DNA of 9,013 nt from an uncultured Clostridia bacterium (GTDB lineage Bacteria; Bacillota; Clostridia; UBA1381). How positions within the stretch are numbered: position 1 is the stretch's first letter; each line of letters starts with the position of its first letter. A program made the position numbers and the translations under genes. Location: the NCBI GenBank assembly GCA_910578235.1, contig CAJTPP010000075.1:4160-13172 (forward strand), given 5' to 3'. A model generated the notes under the pieces. That model saw only the letters and a list, made by a program, of their open reading frames with translations, did no database searches and was not told where the DNA came from. This document shows positions 1 through 6,333 of the stretch, one piece after another.

Positions 1-123
1 TCCCCTACCGGCTTCATCCACGCCGGCAATACTCATAATACCATCACTGTAATATGCGTTTTCTATTTCCCACATTGCTTTCACTCGCTCAATTTCTTCT
101 TCCTCAGTTAATTTTCTTGGCAT
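1..123 (-). CDS. rnhB: Ribonuclease HII, N-terminal fragment (cut by window edge)
   Basis: The enzyme is an endonuclease that cuts the RNA strand of RNA/DNA hybrids and starts removal of ribonucleotides misincorporated in DNA; it acts in the cytoplasm. Only the first 41 codons are inside the window. The visible protein begins MPRKLTEEEEIERVKAMWEI and reaches the motif GVDEAGRG at residues 34-41, the signature of the first catalytic block of RNase HII; D36 and E37 match the metal-binding acidic pair. A charged N-terminal extension of about 30 residues before this motif is common in Firmicutes homologues. The start at 123 is preceded by AGGAG with about 7 bases of spacing. The gene is divergent from the DUF4364 gene, with 87 bases between the two starts. 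The rest of the catalytic domain lies outside the window, so intactness cannot be judged. Confidence 0.93.
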   Translation of the reverse strand, partial: MPRKLTEEEEIERVKAMWEIENAYYSDGIMSIAGVDEAGRG

Positions 124-165
124 ATTTCTTCTCCTATTTTTAAAATTACTCTACCATTTTTTATT

Positions 166-193
166 AAACTGTGCTATACTGTATATAAACTGT
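166..193. promoter_or_regulatory. Three phased ACTGT motifs, possible operator
   Basis: ACTGT occurs at 168-172, 178-182 and 189-193, spaced 10 and 11 bases apart, so all three face the same side of the helix. The outer two are part of a longer direct repeat, AAACTGT, at 166-172 and 187-193. The middle copy lies in a near-palindrome, TATAC-T-GTATA, at 175-185. The array covers the -10 element of the DUF4364 gene and lies in the divergent gap with rnhB, so a bound protein could affect either gene. The regulator role is inferred; the repeats are read directly. Confidence 0.4.
172..180 (+). promoter_or_regulatory. Extended -10 promoter of the DUF4364 gene
   Basis: TGCTATACT fits the extended -10 form TGnTATAAT (TATACT at 175-180). 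No good -35 box is seen at 16-18 bases upstream, which is typical when the TG extension is present. Initiation would fall near 186-188, leaving a leader of about 25 bases before the start at 211. Confidence 0.6.
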
Positions 194-197
194 AAAC

Positions 198-203
198 AGG
201 AGG
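198..203 (+). promoter_or_regulatory. Ribosome binding site of the DUF4364 gene
   Basis: A full AGGAGG lies 7 bases before the ATG at 211, a strong site that fixes this start. Confidence 0.85.
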
Positions 204-210
204 AAAAATT

Positions 211-759
211 ATGCTCTACCAAAAAGAAATCGATGATTCCGTATTAATACAATTTATAATACTTTATACTCTCAGCAAGGTTGACAAGGCCATTCCTTAC
301 AATGACATGATAAATCTGGTCTTAGATAATTGTAACATTAACTACAATGATTTTCAAGTAGCTCTTAATAATCTTATAAACACAAAGCATGTCAATTCAT
401 TTATTGAGGGCGGCCACAACCAAAAATACGAAATAACGCAAAAAGGTCTAAACGCAGGTGATTTTTTTACATCCAACATACCTATATATATACGCGAGCC
501 TATCGACAGCTCCATAAAAGAGCTTTTTAAAGAGGAGCGCCGCAAACACGCTGTGCGCAGCGGCATAACTCCCATACGTAAGGATGAATACTGCGCCGAA
601 TGTCAGCTTTATGATGACGATAATACTCAATTGCTTAACCTATCGCTCTATGCAGGTTCAAGAGAAGAAGCCGAACGTATGTCCCGCTTCTACCGTGATC
701 ATTATGATACAATTTATGAAAAACTTCTTGCTTCATTCTCTGAAACTACAGAAGATTAA
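211..759 (+). CDS. DUF4364 family protein
   Basis: This 182-residue soluble protein has no signal peptide or membrane segment. Overall length and sequence pattern match the DUF4364 family of Clostridia, whose function is not established. The N-terminal ~85 residues look like a winged-helix fold: helices around residues 10-22, 27-40 and 46-58, then a strand-turn-strand segment (HVNSFIEGGHNQKYEITQKG), which is the typical wing. This resembles PadR/MarR-like DNA-binding domains, so a role as regulator is plausible but inferred. The C-terminal half has a basic stretch (KEERRKHAVRSG) and then a mixed alpha/beta region with YCAECQLYDDD and an acidic tail. The gene stands alone on the plus strand, divergent from rnhB. 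Its last 14 bases overlap the end of the opposing lrgB gene. Family call fairly sure; function unknown. Confidence 0.85.
   Translation: MLYQKEIDDSVLIQFIILYTLSKVDKAIPYNDMINLVLDNCNINYNDFQVALNNLINTKHVNSFIEGGHNQKYEITQKGLNAGDFFTSNIPIYIREPIDSSIKELFKEERRKHAVRSGITPIRKDEYCAECQLYDDDNTQLLNLSLYAGSREEAERMSRFYRDHYDTIYEKLLASFSETTED
719..754 (-). terminator. Weak candidate terminator of lrgAB
   Basis: Read on the minus strand, CTTCT (750-754) can pair with AGAAG (724-728) around an inner TTCA/TGAA stem, and is followed by five T (719-723). The hairpin spans the lrgB stop codon and lies inside the 3' end of the opposing DUF4364 gene. The stem is AT-rich and interrupted, so it may be inefficient or coincidental. 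No better terminator is seen for lrgAB. Confidence 0.25.
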
Positions 760-1432
760 CAAATACAGATGCTGCGGCAACTGTCATAAGTCCCGCAACT
801 GCAACTGATAAACTGCTCATTGCGCCCTCTATTTCACCGATTTCAAGAGCCTTCGTTGTTCCGATTGCATGGGATGCCGTTCCTATCGCCAGTCCTTTTG
901 CGACAGGATCTTTTATGCGGAACAGTTTAAGCACCCATTCAGCAATAATATTCCCTATAACGCCTGTTACTATTATAACAGCAACAGTAATTGTCTGTAT
1001 CCCGCCGAACTCCGCGCTAATATCCATTCCAATTGCCGTCGTTATGGATTTCGGCAATAGTGTTACATATTGTTCATGAGTCAGTCCAAATAAGTATGAC
1101 ATAAGCAATATGCTGCCCATACTTGCAATTACGCCCGCCAGAATGCCTATTAATACCTCTTTTACATGCTTTTTTAACACGCTTATCTGTCTGTACAAAG
1201 GTATCGCAAGGCAAACAGTCGCAGGCGTTAAAAGATAACTTAAATATTTTGCGCCGGCATTATAGGTGTCATAACTAATATTAAATATCTTTATAACAAG
1301 TATCACAAAAATAATGGATATAAGAAGCGGATTAAACGCGGGCAGTTTTTTTCTGCATAATATTCCTATAAGATATCCTATTATACTTATAAATACTCCA
1401 AAAAACAGACTATCAGTCATTATCTCGTTCAT
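746..1432 (-). CDS. lrgB: LrgB family membrane protein
   Basis: This polytopic membrane protein of 228 residues is the partner of LrgA. Family members were described as antiholin-like modulators of murein hydrolase activity, and related LrgAB/PftAB pairs transport pyruvate. Family hallmarks are visible: LLTPATVCLAIPLY (67-80), LLPKSITTAIGMDIS (125-139), and the glycine-rich, highly conserved TASHAIGTTKALEIGEIEG (185-203), followed by a final hydrophobic segment. Length is normal for the family. I chose the ATG at 1432 (MNEIMTDSLF), which matches family N-termini; an upstream ATG at 1456 would add eight charged residues. The chosen start overlaps the end of lrgA by 20 bases, with only a weak upstream AAAGGG, which points to translational coupling. 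The 3' end overlaps the convergent DUF4364 gene by 14 bases. Confidence 0.93.
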   Translation of the reverse strand: MNEIMTDSLFFGVFISIIGYLIGILCRKKLPAFNPLLISIIFVILVIKIFNISYDTYNAGAKYLSYLLTPATVCLAIPLYRQISVLKKHVKEVLIGILAGVIASMGSILLMSYLFGLTHEQYVTLLPKSITTAIGMDISAEFGGIQTITVAVIIVTGVIGNIIAEWVLKLFRIKDPVAKGLAIGTASHAIGTTKALEIGEIEGAMSSLSVAVAGLMTVAAASVFVNLL

Positions 1433-1793
1433 GTACTTTTCCCTTTCTTTTATCAAACCACATAATAAGCTCTGTGGTCTTGCCTGTCACTGCCATTACT
1501 ATCACCGTAACAAGCACTGTTATTACAGAAACAGGCAGAATAATCGATTTTAAATCGCTCCACGCAGTAACAAGTCCCACGCCACCCGGAATAAACATAA
1601 GAGGCATTATTTCAATCAAAAAATCCGATGTTTTTTCAATATGACAAAGTTTCACCACGTGAGCAGATAACAGAAGAAGCATAATTAAAAGTCCGTATAT
1701 ACTTGCCGGAACGGGTATAGGAAGGAAATAGTGCAGTATTTCACCTGCGAATGTCACTGAAAGTATTATTAAAAACTGATAAATATATTTCAT
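1413..1793 (-). CDS. lrgA: LrgA/CidA family holin-like membrane protein
   Basis: This small integral membrane protein of 126 residues resembles phage holins in size and topology. It is expected to form oligomers in the cytoplasmic membrane and to work with LrgB in control of autolysis and pyruvate transport. Four hydrophobic segments are seen, roughly at residues 4-23, 31-47, 57-76 and 83-104. The family signatures PIPVPASIYGL (25-35) and PLMFIPGGVG (64-73) are both present. The C-terminus is short, charged and probably cytoplasmic. The start at 1793 is preceded by GGGAGGA with about 9 bases of spacing. It is the first gene of a two-gene operon with its own promoter (1820-1848), and its stop codon lies inside the start region of lrgB. 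No LytSR or other regulator gene is next to it, so its control would have to come from elsewhere. Whether it is CidA-like or LrgA-like in function cannot be told from sequence alone. Confidence 0.93.
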   Translation of the reverse strand: MKYIYQFLIILSVTFAGEILHYFLPIPVPASIYGLLIMLLLLSAHVVKLCHIEKTSDFLIEIMPLMFIPGGVGLVTAWSDLKSIILPVSVITVLVTVIVMAVTGKTTELIMWFDKRKGKVHERDND

Positions 1794-1802
1794 TTTTCAC
1801 AT

Positions 1803-1808
1803 CCTCCC
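1803..1808 (-). promoter_or_regulatory. Ribosome binding site of lrgA
   Basis: On the minus strand GGGAGG lies 9 bases before the ATG at 1793, supporting this start. Confidence 0.75.
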
Positions 1809-1819
1809 GCAATATTATT

Positions 1820-1848
1820 AGTATATCACAATATATTAATATAATCAA
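1820..1848 (-). promoter_or_regulatory. Promoter of lrgAB
   Basis: On the minus strand TTGATT (1843-1848) and TATACT (1820-1825) are separated by exactly 17 bases, and TG-A precedes the -10, giving an extended -10 element. This is a good sigma-A type promoter that would start transcription about 20 bases before the lrgA start. The spacer contains a perfect 12-bp palindrome TATATTAATATA (1832-1843) that touches the -35 box and could be an operator or merely AT-rich sequence. Confidence 0.7.
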
Positions 1849-1870
1849 CACCGCTTTCTTATCTTAAAAT

Positions 1871-1899
1871 AAAAATGCTGTTCATTGAACAGCATTTTT
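1871..1899 (-). terminator. Rho-independent terminator after the 1144-residue protein gene
   Basis: AAAAATGCTGTTC (1871-1883) and its perfect complement GAACAGCATTTTT (1887-1899) form a 13-bp stem with a three-base loop. On the minus strand the stem ends in TTTTT followed by ATTTT. It begins 11 bases after the stop codon of the large gene. Because the arms have A and T tracts on both sides, it could also stop plus-strand transcripts. It separates the large gene from the lrgAB promoter. Confidence 0.9.
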
Positions 1900-1910
1900 A
1901 CAAAATTTAC

Positions 1911-4900
1911 TTAGTTTATTGTCAAATAATAGTCCTTATTATTATCTATTCGGTAATTCATATCTCCCGAGCTTATATTCGCTCTGTACATTCCCGCTTT
2001 TGTCTGCTCCGGCTTTTTATCAGCTCCATATGTAACATTCAGTTCCAGATCAGGTACTTCCGTACATTTAAGCGTCAGCTTATGCGGCTGTCCGTCATAT
2101 GTGAACGACGGCAATCCGATCAATTCTATATGCACATTCCGCGGATTTACAAGCAAGCTGTATTTCTTTGTCTTTTTCTTGCCGGAAGCGTCTGTACATC
2201 TTATTTTTATGGACTTATAATACCCTGTTTTTGTCGGTGTTCCGACAATTGTACCGTCCGCATTAATCGTAAGTCCCTCCGGCCTCACTCCGCCGATAAA
2301 CTCCCACGTATACGGCGCTGTTCCGCCCTGTCCTTCAAGCTGTACGTTATATCCGACTCCGCATTCTGCCCCCGGCAGCTTCGATTCGGTTACCACTATC
2401 GGCTGTGACGGTACTGACGGCGTTGGCGTGGGTTCTGTCGGCTTTGGTGTTGGTTCAGACGGTTTTGGCGTGGACGGAGTCACTGAATCGTCAAGCGGAA
2501 TTTCCGCGTTAATTGTCTGTTTTTCATCTGTCCATAAGTTTTCCAACACAAGCGTACCTGTGATTTTATCGTCCGACTTCACATATGTACCGTTTTTAAA
2601 TGACAAATACATATTATCTGTCAGCAACGGCGTTATTTCTGAAATCACATCAGTATCAACCGCAGCTGAATTAAGTCTCATTGTCGACAAAGCATTCTCT
2701 ACAATAGCTTTCGCTTCATCATTCGTCTGCGTTTTTGCAGGCGGATTTTCAGGATCAGCATATTCCATTGAGAAATCTACATCCATTCTCGGCGGAAGTA
2801 CCGTAATTGCAGTTTCCTCTCCCTGGTCGCGCGAATAATATCTCTCGACTATCTTTTTTACATAGCCTTCTTTCTCCGCAATTATTCTGTATGTACCCTC
2901 GACAACATCCCAGCCGTAATAACCTTTTTCATTTGTGTATACAGGATTGGACTGCGCATAATTTTCAGCATCCCAGTTCGCCCACGAACCGTCACTCTGC
3001 TGTTTTTGCAGCGTTACCTTTACTCCCTCAATCGGATTACCGTTTGGATCTGTGATAATTCCTGACGGATCTATCAGTATTTTTCCGTAGCCAACAAACC
3101 TTTCAAGTTCTTCACCGGATTTTGTTGTGACTTTAAGCTTTATATACAAAGAGTCTCCTGATGTTAAACTTTGAGACATTGCTCCGTAATACCCCGCATA
3201 TTTGCCCTCCAAATATGGTGACATGTTATATTCAATACCGTTTATAACTGCTTGCGCAGAGCGAATATCGCTTTGTCCTACCCCCGCAAATTTAGCTCTT
3301 ACAATTATACGGTCTCCGTAATATATAATTACGGGCTCCATTTCTCTGTACTGATGTCCTGAACCATATGTCGTGTAATGACAATCCTCAACATCAAGAT
3401 TATCTTCCGAAGATGTATCCATTTTTCTTATGTATATACTATGTTCTCCTGATGAATATGACGCGCCGTCCTTATCCGTAACTACGGCTTTTATTTTCAT
3501 TTTGTTTATTTCTCCGACAGCAGGTATGTAATTTTCAGGAACCGGAAATTCAGCTTTAAAAGATGTGCCGCCTTTATAATCCAGCGTATACAAAACATCT
3601 CCGTTTCCGTCTACAATCTGCACTCCAGCCATATCCGGTGCGCAGGTTCCAAATAAAGATATAGTATCTCCCGCAAGCACTGAATTTACACCGTTAAGCG
3701 ATACAGCAGATCTGGATCGCAAGAGCAACGCTTTAATCCTGTCAACTGCAGAACCTGTATGTACGGACACCGACATACACATGAAGTCATTGAAGTCTTT
3801 TGTTGTTGAAAACGATATTGTTTTTGTAACGCTCTCTCCCGGAGCAAGGTTTGAAACAGAAACTTGTCTGCTGCCATTCAAGATGTTGATTTTATCCCAG
3901 CATTTATCATTCATAGAAAAGAACAAATCAAAATCCGCAGATGATGAACCTGTATTTGTAATATTCGCCGTATATGTCAGCGGCTCGCCGTTTATATAGC
4001 TTTTACGGTTTACGGAAGTCTTTATATCCAGACTCGTACCATTAGGAAATGAAAGACTGTCCTGAGCGCTATAATCGTTACTGCTATGCCACCTATTGTA
4101 ACAGCAGTCTAAGGAAAAGGAAACATTAGGCAAAGAACGAACTTCATCATAAATCGCCTTATTATCTTTATATGCTAACGATGCTGTAGTGCCTAATAAA
4201 TCAATATTTCTTTTTTCCGCTGATAAAATAAACGCGCTGTTTTTGAGCGGCGTTAAATCAGAAAGATTTCCCCAGTCAAATCGTATATAAGAAAGTTTAT
4301 TAGGATTATTGCAAATCTGTTCAAAAATAATATCGCCGTTATTTTTTCCGTTTGTATATCCATCTACGCTTGTGCATTCAATATGCCTAACCTCTGTATT
4401 CTGCAATGGAGAGACATCGCTAAGCTCATCGCAATATCTAAATTCTATCTCACGCAAATTCGGCAATGAATTTCCTCGTTCTACTAAAGCCGCAAGCTGC
4501 TCATTCGTGCAATTCCACACCATTAAATCCTCTAAAGCCTCGGGATTTGCCAGATATTCTAACGCTTCTCCGTCAGCATACCACCACTGCGATAGCTTTG
4601 GAGACGAATTTACTAAACTGCACACTCCCGGTGCGCTGTGAGAAGCACTATCCCATACAATCAATTTTTTAAGCATCGAATAGTCAGGATTGCCGACAAA
4701 TGGCTTATCGTATGCTCCGTCATTAAGCTGCAATTCTGTAACGCCAAGAGGCCCTACCCAGTCTAAATTGCTGATTTTGGAAGCTTCGCTCCACTGTCGG
4801 CTATTACCGATTTGTATATAAAGCTCATAATGCTCTAGTGAATTTTTGATTACGTTTGGATTGACGCTTCTGTCCACGCAGTCAAAAGAAGAATCGTCTA

Positions 4901-5345
4901 AGTCAGAATATCCTCCCTGTCCTGTATTATCAAAATACAAATAGTATTTTGCATTATCCGGATTATTTTGAAGCTTGTCCAAAAGTGCATCTATATTTTT
5001 TAGTTTATCTCTTGTCCAAGTATTGTCGTTTCTGGATCTAATATGTAACTGTCCGCCATCTCTTATTTGTATTTCTTCAAGTCCTGTAGCGTCAACAACT
5101 TTACCTCCCAAATAAATCCAAACATTATCAAGATTGCTTATCTCGGACTTTTGAACCATTCCGTCCCTGTTTGTATCAAAATTAAGCACCATATACTCTT
5201 TCAATACAGGATCAGGGAATTCAACCACATAATCGCCCCCTGCCGCCATAGGATTAACGGCGTTTTCCGCTGCGGCAATAATAGCTGTAGCGGAGCATGA
5301 AAGCGCCATTACCAACGCAATGACTGCTGATATTGTTTTTTTCAT
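1911..5345 (-). CDS. Large modular secreted protein (EF-hand/LRR-like, carboxypeptidase-regulatory-like, Ig-like domains)
   Basis: This 1144-residue protein is predicted to be exported; its function is unknown. Residues 1-26 or 1-29 are a signal peptide (MKKTISAVIALVMALSC, then AAAENA). An EF-hand-like calcium loop DTNRDGMVQKSE is at 57-68. Residues ~80-400 form an irregular leucine-rich-repeat-like region, clearest around 295-375 (LPNLREIEFR, LSDVSPL, LSDLTPL). Residues ~436-515 resemble a CARDB/DUF11 beta-sandwich. Residues ~545-760 hold two beta-rich Ig-like segments. Residues ~762-850 are carboxypeptidase-regulatory-like (GIITDPNGNPIEGVKVTL). A Pro/Thr linker at ~956-982 leads to a He_PIG-type putative Ig domain (~983-1068, LTINADGTIVGTPTKTG) and an MBG-like end (FTYDGQPHKLTL). 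No sortase motif, S-layer domain, dockerin or catalytic site is seen, so it may be released or held by non-covalent contacts. The start at 5345 has GGAGGG 6 bases upstream; a start at 5366 would add seven residues before the signal peptide. Its own promoter and terminator suggest a single-gene transcript. Confidence 0.85.
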   Translation of the reverse strand: MKKTISAVIALVMALSCSATAIIAAAENAVNPMAAGGDYVVEFPDPVLKEYMVLNFDTNRDGMVQKSEISNLDNVWIYLGGKVVDATGLEEIQIRDGGQLHIRSRNDNTWTRDKLKNIDALLDKLQNNPDNAKYYLYFDNTGQGGYSDLDDSSFDCVDRSVNPNVIKNSLEHYELYIQIGNSRQWSEASKISNLDWVGPLGVTELQLNDGAYDKPFVGNPDYSMLKKLIVWDSASHSAPGVCSLVNSSPKLSQWWYADGEALEYLANPEALEDLMVWNCTNEQLAALVERGNSLPNLREIEFRYCDELSDVSPLQNTEVRHIECTSVDGYTNGKNNGDIIFEQICNNPNKLSYIRFDWGNLSDLTPLKNSAFILSAEKRNIDLLGTTASLAYKDNKAIYDEVRSLPNVSFSLDCCYNRWHSSNDYSAQDSLSFPNGTSLDIKTSVNRKSYINGEPLTYTANITNTGSSSADFDLFFSMNDKCWDKINILNGSRQVSVSNLAPGESVTKTISFSTTKDFNDFMCMSVSVHTGSAVDRIKALLLRSRSAVSLNGVNSVLAGDTISLFGTCAPDMAGVQIVDGNGDVLYTLDYKGGTSFKAEFPVPENYIPAVGEINKMKIKAVVTDKDGASYSSGEHSIYIRKMDTSSEDNLDVEDCHYTTYGSGHQYREMEPVIIYYGDRIIVRAKFAGVGQSDIRSAQAVINGIEYNMSPYLEGKYAGYYGAMSQSLTSGDSLYIKLKVTTKSGEELERFVGYGKILIDPSGIITDPNGNPIEGVKVTLQKQQSDGSWANWDAENYAQSNPVYTNEKGYYGWDVVEGTYRIIAEKEGYVKKIVERYYSRDQGEETAITVLPPRMDVDFSMEYADPENPPAKTQTNDEAKAIVENALSTMRLNSAAVDTDVISEITPLLTDNMYLSFKNGTYVKSDDKITGTLVLENLWTDEKQTINAEIPLDDSVTPSTPKPSEPTPKPTEPTPTPSVPSQPIVVTESKLPGAECGVGYNVQLEGQGGTAPYTWEFIGGVRPEGLTINADGTIVGTPTKTGYYKSIKIRCTDASGKKKTKKYSLLVNPRNVHIELIGLPSFTYDGQPHKLTLKCTEVPDLELNVTYGADKKPEQTKAGMYRANISSGDMNYRIDNNKDYYLTIN
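2418..2480 (-). repeat. Three 21-bp tandem repeats encoding a Pro/Thr linker
   Basis: Three degenerate 21-base units encode the heptads TPSTPKP, SEPTPKP and TEPTPTP in the 1144-residue protein. This is a flexible extracellular linker between the main body and the two C-terminal Ig-like domains. In-frame units like these can change copy number between strains. Confidence 0.85.
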
Positions 5346-5352
5346 ATAAATC

Positions 5353-5358
5353 CCTCCG
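5353..5358 (-). promoter_or_regulatory. Ribosome binding site of the 1144-residue protein gene
   Basis: On the minus strand GGAGGG sits about 6-7 bases before the ATG at 5345. It favours this start over the in-frame ATG at 5366, which lies upstream of the site. Confidence 0.75.
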
Positions 5359-5375
5359 TACAACATTTCGTTGTA
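5359..5375 (-). promoter_or_regulatory. Small hairpin at the 5' end of the leader
   Basis: TACAAC and GTTGTA pair as a perfect 6-bp stem with a five-base loop (GAAAT on the transcript). Given the promoter at 5388-5416, this hairpin would form within a few bases of the transcript 5' end and stop one base short of the ribosome binding site. It could protect the mRNA end or affect ribosome access; the function is inferred. Confidence 0.45.
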
Positions 5376-5387
5376 TCATATATAAAA

Positions 5388-5416
5388 ATATTAGCATATT
5401 TCGGAGAAATTGTCAA
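5388..5416 (-). promoter_or_regulatory. Near-consensus promoter of the 1144-residue protein gene
   Basis: On the minus strand a perfect TTGACA (5411-5416) is followed after exactly 17 bases by TAATAT (5388-5393), preceded by TGC (extended -10). Initiation would fall around 5380-5382, giving a leader of about 36 bases. The match predicts strong sigma-A expression without need of an activator. Confidence 0.85.
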
Positions 5417-5453
5417 TATTCTTCACTATATTTTTTTGTTGTCATTCATAAGT

Positions 5454-6188
5454 CTATTTTCCTGACAAGTCCCTTATCACCTCACCGGCCGCTATTAGCC
5501 CGGCTACTGCCGGCACAAACGCCGTACTTCCCGGAATAATTCGTTTAGGCATCCCCTTTCTGTCACTCTGCATCTGTATTTCCTCAAACATACTATCAGG
5601 AGATATAGGAGTCTCTTTTGAATAAACCACCTTTAACGACTTAACTCCGCGTTTTTTCAGTTCACGCCGCATAGTTCTTGCCAAAGGACACACGCTTGTA
5701 TCATAAATATCCGCAACATCAAATCCGGCCGCGTCAAGCTTGTTTCCCGCCCCCATACAACTTATAACAGGAATATTCTGCTTGTCTGCCCTCGTAATAA
5801 TTTCAATCTTTCCTGTAACAGTATCAATCGCATCCACTATATATGAATATACACTAAAGTCAAATTCATCCGCATTGTCCGGCATATAAAAACACTTATG
5901 GGTGTTTACAACCACATCAGGATTTACAGACAGTGCTCGCTCTTTCATTACATCTACCTTATATCTGCCCACAGTATCCATAGTAGCTATGATTTGTCTG
6001 TTTAAATTTGTAACAGAAACTTTATCATCATCAAATATGTCTATAGTCCCAATTCCGCTTCTTACAAGCGCTTCAACCGTATAACCGCCGACTCCGCCGA
6101 TACCAAACACCGCAACACGCGTATTATGCAGCTTATCCATACCTTCCTTGCCTAAAAGCATTTGTGTTCTTAAAAACAGTTCTGACAT
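5454..6188 (-). CDS. tcdA: tRNA threonylcarbamoyladenosine dehydratase TcdA
   Basis: This E1-like (ThiF/MoeB superfamily) cytoplasmic enzyme of 244 residues uses ATP to dehydrate t6A at position 37 of ANN-decoding tRNAs to the cyclic form ct6A. The nucleotide-binding loop FGIGGVGGYTVEALVRSGIG is at 28-47, DDDKVSVTNLNRQ at 53-65, the conserved lysine of GRYKVDVM at 77, and VDAIDTVTGK at 118-127. Downstream are SCMGAGNKLD (143-152), CPLARTMRRELKKRGV (167-182) and the C-terminal GSTAFVPAVAGLIAAGEVIR. This arrangement, lacking the CxxC zinc pairs of MoeB/ThiF, matches TcdA (also called CsdL/YgdL). The length is typical for Firmicutes. The start at 6188 has GGGAG about 10 bases upstream. It sits between two genes for large secreted proteins, all on the minus strand. 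No terminator is seen in the 37 bases before the next promoter, so transcripts may run into the following gene. Confidence 0.93.
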   Translation of the reverse strand: MSELFLRTQMLLGKEGMDKLHNTRVAVFGIGGVGGYTVEALVRSGIGTIDIFDDDKVSVTNLNRQIIATMDTVGRYKVDVMKERALSVNPDVVVNTHKCFYMPDNADEFDFSVYSYIVDAIDTVTGKIEIITRADKQNIPVISCMGAGNKLDAAGFDVADIYDTSVCPLARTMRRELKKRGVKSLKVVYSKETPISPDSMFEEIQMQSDRKGMPKRIIPGSTAFVPAVAGLIAAGEVIRDLSGK

Positions 6189-6333
6189 TTACTCATTCTC
6201 CCTTATTGCTATACAGAATTAATTATTTACACTTTCAACTTAACTCAATTCAAACAAAGAGGTTCTATACATAACTGCATAAAACCCATTTTGTTCAATA
6301 TACTATTTTAATGACATGACACTTATCAGCTAT
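6189..6333. other. Intergenic gap upstream of tcdA, no clear signals
   Basis: This AT-rich gap of 145 bases separates the GLUG-domain gene from tcdA. I looked for a minus-strand terminator and a consensus promoter. Only poor -35/-10 pairs were found, such as TTGAAA without a well-spaced -10, and there is no hairpin followed by a T tract. tcdA may therefore rely on read-through or on a weak promoter that I cannot assign. Confidence 0.5.

Noticed and set aside
1433..1456. Upstream start of lrgB at 1456
   Set aside because: It adds eight charged residues not expected in the family and deepens the overlap with lrgA; MNEIMTDSLF at 1432 matches LrgB N-termini.
1875..2838. Long plus-strand open frames opposite the large secreted-protein gene
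   Set aside because: They lie antisense to a well-supported coding region, show no recognisable domains or good ribosome binding sites, and reflect codon bias of the true strand.
5280..5310. Lipoprotein signal (ALSC) in the 1144-residue protein
   Set aside because: The residues before the cysteine (A-L-S) do not fit the lipobox, which needs L/V/I at -3 and a small residue at -2; an ordinary signal peptidase I site further on fits better.
5346..5366. Upstream start of the 1144-residue protein at 5366
   Set aside because: It lies before the ribosome binding site and inside the leader hairpin, and would place seven non-typical residues before MKKTISAVIALVMALSC, which is a clean signal peptide start.
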